Assembly: GCF_014193695.1 (NCBI RefSeq)
Contig: NZ_JACHZR010000001.1
Location: 533,309 to 597,308, forward strand
Length of the DNA: 64,000 bases
DNA from: Rhizobium sp. BK316
Lineage (GTDB): Bacteria; Pseudomonadota; Alphaproteobacteria; Rhizobiales; Rhizobiaceae
Direction of reading: 5' to 3'
The stretch's first letter is position 1. Every line of letters begins with the position of its first letter. Below the pieces are notes generated by a model that saw only the letters and a list, made by a program, of their open reading frames with translations, did no database searches and was not told the DNA's origin. The position numbers and the translations under genes were made by a program. Shown here in pieces: positions 60,370-64,000 of the stretch.

Positions 60370-61845
60370 TTGCGCATTTTCACGGCGGCACTGGCGACCG
60401 AAACCAATACGTTTTCCCCGATTTGTGTGGACCGCCGCGCTTTCGAAGCATCTCTTTATGCCCCACCTGGCCAGCATCCGGAAACGCCTACACTCTGCAC
60501 CGCGCCGATCACTGTCGGTCGCCGCGTCGCCGTCGAAAAGGGCTGGGAGCTGATCGAGGGCACTGCAGCCTGGGCAGACCCCGCCGGCCTCGTCAATCGC
60601 GAGGCCTATGAAGGGTTGCGCGACGAAATCCTTGGGCAGCTCCGTGCCGCAATGCCTGTCGACGCCGTGGTGATGGGCCTGCATGGGGCAATGGTGGCAG
60701 CGGGATATGAGGACACGGAAGGCGACCTGCTGACCCGCATGCGCGACATCGTCGGGCCAGACGTGCTGATCTGCGCTGAACTCGATCCGCATAGCCATCT
60801 GACCCGGAAGCGCATCGAGGCGTTGAATTTCGCCATCTATTTCAAGGAATTCCCGCATACGGATTTCGTCGATCGCGCCGAGGATCTCTGGCGCATCGCG
60901 GTCGACGTGCTTGAGGGCAGGGTCAAGCCGGTCAATTCGGTGTTCGACTGCCGGATGATCGATGTCTTCCCGACGTCACGCGATCCGATGCGCTCCTTCG
61001 TCGACAAGATCATGCGGATCGAAAAAGAAGATCCGGACATCCTGTCGATCTCCGTGGTCCACGGCTTCATGGTCGGCGATGTGCCGGAGATGGGCACCAA
61101 GCTGCTTGTCGTCACTGACAACAATCCGCAAAAGGGTGCGTTGCTGGCGCGCGAACTCGGCATGGAGCTGTTTTCCAAGCGTGGCACCTTCATGGTGCCG
61201 CAGATCGACGAGAGGGAAGCCGTATCCCGGGCGATCGCCGCTAAAGCCTGGCCGGTCGTCATTGCCGATGTCTGGGACAATCCGGGTGGTGGGACTGCCG
61301 GCGATGCCACCGTCATTCTCGAGGAGCTTCTGGCGCGCGGTGTGGCAAGTGCTGCTGTCGGCACGATCTGGGATCCGGTTGCCGTTCAGATCTGTTTTGC
61401 CGCAGGCGAGGGGGCCGAAATTCCGCTGCGCTTCGGTGCGAAATCGGCACCGGGGACCGGCAATCCTGTCGACGGCATGGTCAAGGTGGTCAAACTAGTG
61501 AAGAACGCCGAGATGCAATTCGGCGAGAGCCTCGCACCATTCGGTGATGCGGCGCATATCGTGCTTGATGGCATCGACATCATTCTGAATTCGACGCGGG
61601 CGCAGAGTTTCGATCCGAGCCTGTTTTCTGTAATGGGCATCGATCCGACCAGGCAGAAGATTTTGGTGATCAAGTCCACCAACCATTTCTTCGCATCCTT
61701 CTCGAAGATCGCCGCCGAAATCCTGTACTGTTCGGCGGGAACCCCCTATCCCAACAATCCGGCGACGACCCACTATCGCCGTGCACCGAAGACCATCTGG
61801 CCGATCGTGGCCGATCCTCATGGAACCGAACGCGGAGCTGCCTGA
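60370..61845 (+). CDS. M81-family metallopeptidase (MlrC-like)
   Basis: 491 aa. Family features: RIFTAALATETNTFSPICVD at the N-terminus, VVMGLHGAMVAAGYEDTEGD, CAELDPHSHLTRKR and FKEFPHTDFVDRAEDLW, giving the His/Asp residues expected for zinc, and a C-terminal block VWDNPGGGTAGDATVILEEL and STNHFFASFSKIAAEILYC. The start is a TTG at 60370, the only candidate placed exactly before RIFTAAL; the frame upstream is a shadow of the previous gene. MlrC was first known for opening the linear microcystin peptide, but most members act on other small peptides or amino-acid conjugates. It abuts the next gene directly. Confidence 0.9.
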   Translation: MRIFTAALATETNTFSPICVDRRAFEASLYAPPGQHPETPTLCTAPITVGRRVAVEKGWELIEGTAAWADPAGLVNREAYEGLRDEILGQLRAAMPVDAVVMGLHGAMVAAGYEDTEGDLLTRMRDIVGPDVLICAELDPHSHLTRKRIEALNFAIYFKEFPHTDFVDRAEDLWRIAVDVLEGRVKPVNSVFDCRMIDVFPTSRDPMRSFVDKIMRIEKEDPDILSISVVHGFMVGDVPEMGTKLLVVTDNNPQKGALLARELGMELFSKRGTFMVPQIDEREAVSRAIAAKAWPVVIADVWDNPGGGTAGDATVILEELLARGVASAAVGTIWDPVAVQICFAAGEGAEIPLRFGAKSAPGTGNPVDGMVKVVKLVKNAEMQFGESLAPFGDAAHIVLDGIDIILNSTRAQSFDPSLFSVMGIDPTRQKILVIKSTNHFFASFSKIAAEILYCSAGTPYPNNPATTHYRRAPKTIWPIVADPHGTERGAA

Positions 61846-62946
61846 ATGCATGACAACCGGTTTGCCGTCGTCGCCAAGACTGGAGACAGGATCGTGGATC
61901 TTTCCACGCCTCGCCCGATCATCGACGAAGACAGACTGGCGGCCAACATCTCAAGGGTCCAGTCTTACATGGACGAGCACGGGCTGAATTTCCGTCCACA
62001 TATCAAGACCCATAAGATACCGGCGCTCGCTGCGGCCCAGGTCGCGGCCGGCGCCAAGGGTATCAATTGCCAGAAGGTGACAGAGGCAGAGGTCTTTGCC
62101 GAAGCCGGTTTCGAAGACATCCTGATCACCTTCAATATTATCGGAGCCCCGAAGCTCGAACGGCTCGCCGCCTTGAACGATCGCATTTCCGGTCTCAAAG
62201 TCGTTGCCGACAGCGACGTGACGGTCGACGGCCTGTCTGCACATTTCTCCGGCCGCAAGCCGCTGACCGTGCTCGTGGAATGCGATACCGGCGGTGCCCG
62301 CTGCGGCGTCCAGACGCCCGAGCAGGCGGTCTCGCTCGCCAGACGCATCCTTGCCGCCGACGGGCTGACATTCGGCGGTATCCTCACCTATCCGAAGCCG
62401 CAGTCGGCCGATGTCGTCGAAGCTTTCATCCAAGCCGCATTAAAGCAATTGGCGGCAGACGGTATCGCCTGCCCGATCGTCAGCAATGGCGGTACGCCCA
62501 GCCTCTTTCAGGCGCATCTGGTCAAATCGGCGACGGAACACCGGGCAGGGACCTATATCTATAATGACCGTCAGATGATCCGGATGGGACATTGCACGCA
62601 AGACGATTGCGCGATGCACGTTTTGGCAACAGTGGTGTCACGGCCGAATGCCGGCCGCGCCGTTATTGACGCAGGTTCGAAGGCGCTGACCTCCGATCTT
62701 CAGGGCTTTGCCGATTTCGGCCTCGTCGTCGGATATCCCGAGGCGAAGATAGCCAGCCTCTCCGAAGAGCACGGCGTCATCGACCTTTCGGCCTGCACCG
62801 CTACGCGGCCTGAGATCGGCGAAAAGCTCTTCATCATCCCGAACCACACATGCGTGGTTTCGAACCTGTTCGACACGATGGTCTTCCATCGCGACGGCAT
62901 CGTCACGCGCGTCGAGGACGTCGCCGCGCGCGGGCTTGTCTGGTAG
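61846..62946 (+). CDS. D-threonine aldolase-like PLP enzyme (DSD1 family)
   Basis: 366 aa, fold type III. PLP lysine in FRPHIKTHKIPALAAAQVAA (about residue 47). The alanine-racemase-like barrel continues GINCQKVTEAEVFAEAGFED and LTVLVECDTGGARCGVQTPE, and the C-terminal metal site is PNHTCVVSNLFD (His-X-Cys). Such enzymes cleave D-threonine or D-serine-type 3-hydroxy amino acids. It begins immediately after the MlrC stop. With the RidA protein nearby, which removes products of PLP dehydratases, this points to catabolism of D- or N-modified amino acids. Confidence 0.92.
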   Translation: MHDNRFAVVAKTGDRIVDLSTPRPIIDEDRLAANISRVQSYMDEHGLNFRPHIKTHKIPALAAAQVAAGAKGINCQKVTEAEVFAEAGFEDILITFNIIGAPKLERLAALNDRISGLKVVADSDVTVDGLSAHFSGRKPLTVLVECDTGGARCGVQTPEQAVSLARRILAADGLTFGGILTYPKPQSADVVEAFIQAALKQLAADGIACPIVSNGGTPSLFQAHLVKSATEHRAGTYIYNDRQMIRMGHCTQDDCAMHVLATVVSRPNAGRAVIDAGSKALTSDLQGFADFGLVVGYPEAKIASLSEEHGVIDLSACTATRPEIGEKLFIIPNHTCVVSNLFDTMVFHRDGIVTRVEDVAARGLVW

Positions 62947-62962
62947 CTGATCAATCGACCCT

Positions 62963-64000
62963 TCACGCCGTTGCCGGAGCCAGCAGGTTCATGTCGATAT
63001 CGGTGAGCTCGACGTGGCGTTCGAAGGCGACACCTTCCTCGTCAAAGAGATGGCAATCGGCGGCATTGATACCGACGGTAACCGGCGCCTCGGTACGGAT
63101 ACCGACACTGCCGGGCAGCATGGCGCAGAAGTTTTCCGTTTCGCTGCCGAGCGCCGCATAGGCCACGGTGTTCGCGCCAAGCCGCTCGATGACGCTGGGC
63201 GTAACCGTCAGCGAAATATCGCCGGAGCTGAGCTGGATATGTTCCGGCCGAATACCGAGTGTCATTATCTTGCCGACCATGCCGTCGCGGGGCTTCACCG
63301 GTAGGGTCGCCGTCTGGCCGCGATAGTCGACGATCGCGTCTGCCTCGCTTGCGGACGTGCAGGTCACGGGCAGGAAATTCATTTTCGGATTGCCGATGAA
63401 GCCGGCGACGAACTGGTTGGCGGGCTTATGATAGAGCTCAAGCGGCGCACCGGTCTGTGAAATATTGCCGGCGTCCAGCACGACGATGCGGTCGGCCATT
63501 GTCATGGCTTCCACCTGGTCGTGCGTCACATAAATCATCGTCGCCTTCAACTGCCGGTGGAGCTTGGCGAGTTCGATGCGCATGTCGGCGCGAAGGGCGG
63601 CATCAAGGTTGGAAAGAGGCTCGTCGAACAGGAAGATTTTCGGCTCGCGGACGATGGCGCGGCCGATTGCGACGCGCTGGCGCTGTCCGCCCGAGAGCAT
63701 GCCGGGTTTCTGCTGCAGCCTCGTTTCGAGATGCAGGATACGAGCGGCATTCTCGACCTTGGCCTTGAGCTTTTCCTCCTCCATCTTTTCCACACGAAGA
63801 GGGAAGGCGATGTTTTCGAAAACCGTCATGTGCGGGTAGAGCGCATAGGACTGGAAGACCATGGCGATGCCGCGCTTGACCGGCGGCAGGTCGTTGACCC
63901 TGACGCCATTGATGATGATGTCGCCTTTGCTCGTCGCATCGAGACCTGCGATCATGCGCAGGAGGGTGGACTTGCCACATCCCGAAGGCCCGACGAAGAC
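62963..64000 (-). CDS. carbohydrate ABC transporter ATP-binding protein (UgpC/MsmK-type), partial
   Basis: Partial at the right edge: the N-terminal residues lie beyond base 64000. The visible reading begins VFVGPSGCGKSTLLRMIAGL (Walker A), then MVFQSYALYPHMTVFENIAF (Q-loop), signature MLSGGQRQRVAIGRAIV, Walker B KIFLFDEPLSNLDAALRADM and switch His in YVTHDQVEAMTMADRIVVLD. The C-terminal half is the TOBE regulatory domain (IMTLGIRPEHIQLS, ELTDIDMNLLAPATA). It energises a sugar importer whose permeases and binding protein should lie to the right. Convergent with the D-threonine-aldolase-like gene, 16 bases apart. Confidence 0.95.
   Translation of the reverse strand, partial: VFVGPSGCGKSTLLRMIAGLDATSKGDIIINGVRVNDLPPVKRGIAMVFQSYALYPHMTVFENIAFPLRVEKMEEEKLKAKVENAARILHLETRLQQKPGMLSGGQRQRVAIGRAIVREPKIFLFDEPLSNLDAALRADMRIELAKLHRQLKATMIYVTHDQVEAMTMADRIVVLDAGNISQTGAPLELYHKPANQFVAGFIGNPKMNFLPVTCTSASEADAIVDYRGQTATLPVKPRDGMVGKIMTLGIRPEHIQLSSGDISLTVTPSVIERLGANTVAYAALGSETENFCAMLPGSVGIRTEAPVTVGINAADCHLFDEEGVAFERHVELTDIDMNLLAPATA

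Noticed and set aside
1..64000. CRISPR arrays, tRNA/rRNA genes, intact insertion sequences, toxin-antitoxin pairs
   Set aside because: Looked for by eye across both strands; no regularly spaced repeats, cloverleaf-like genes, transposases or recognisable toxin-antitoxin pairs were found.

Overview
The window looks like the chromosome or a large replicon of an alphaproteobacterium of the Rhizobium/Agrobacterium group. The bases for this are high GC, dense ATGA-overlapped operons, FixLJ-type and Fnr/FixK-type regulators, a rhizobial-style exopolysaccharide locus, and protein families typical of Rhizobiaceae (DUF3300/DUF2950 pair, TolB-like/TPR proteins, MlrC peptidase). I saw no rRNA, tRNA, CRISPR array, intact insertion sequence or phage module.

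Bases 1-25300 are a surface-polysaccharide locus. A leftward operon holds three glycosyltransferases and the start of a Wzz/BY-kinase-like protein. A divergent rightward operon starts with a 21-codon ORF overlapping an O-antigen ligase/polymerase-like gene, then a secreted beta-helix protein. After a gap come a WecG-type transferase, a WbaP-type initiating transferase, a UDP-glucuronate decarboxylase-like enzyme and a CgeB-like glycosyltransferase. A LuxR/NarL regulator with a degenerate receiver follows. A tightly overlapped six-gene operon (acetyltransferase, Gfo/Idh dehydrogenase, aminotransferase, acyltransferase, epimerase, aminotransferase) looks like a WlbABC/WbpBDE-style pathway for a diamino-uronic acid or similar sugar. 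A Wzx-like flippase, a Wza/ExoF-like export protein, an L,D-transpeptidase and an OmpA-like lipoprotein complete the envelope block.

Bases 25700-34085 hold a complete heme-acquisition operon in the order of Serratia hasISRADE: ECF sigma factor, FecR anti-sigma, TonB receptor with signalling domain, HasA-like hemophore, type I ABC exporter, HlyD adaptor. The hemophore carries an extra RTX-like C-terminal region. An accessory FtsI-like penicillin-binding protein follows, then a decayed stretch (36.7-37.3 kb) holding fragments of three unrelated transporters.

Bases 37371-54286 form a regulatory and stress island: an Fnr/FixK-like regulator, a FixLJ-like two-component pair, an AI-2E permease, PPK2 polyphosphate kinase, a SulP transporter with a truncated DUF3302-like partner, the DUF3300/DUF2950 pair, a broken CYTH gene, several small proteins and three paralogous TolB-like proteins. 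Several of its spacers share short related elements, suggesting a regulon.

Bases 54353-64000 are catabolic: an MFS transporter, a GH20 hexosaminidase, an SDR, an RpiR regulator and RidA on the minus strand; an NTF2-like protein, an MlrC peptidase and a D-threonine-aldolase-like enzyme on the plus strand; and the start-truncated ATPase of a sugar ABC importer at the right edge.
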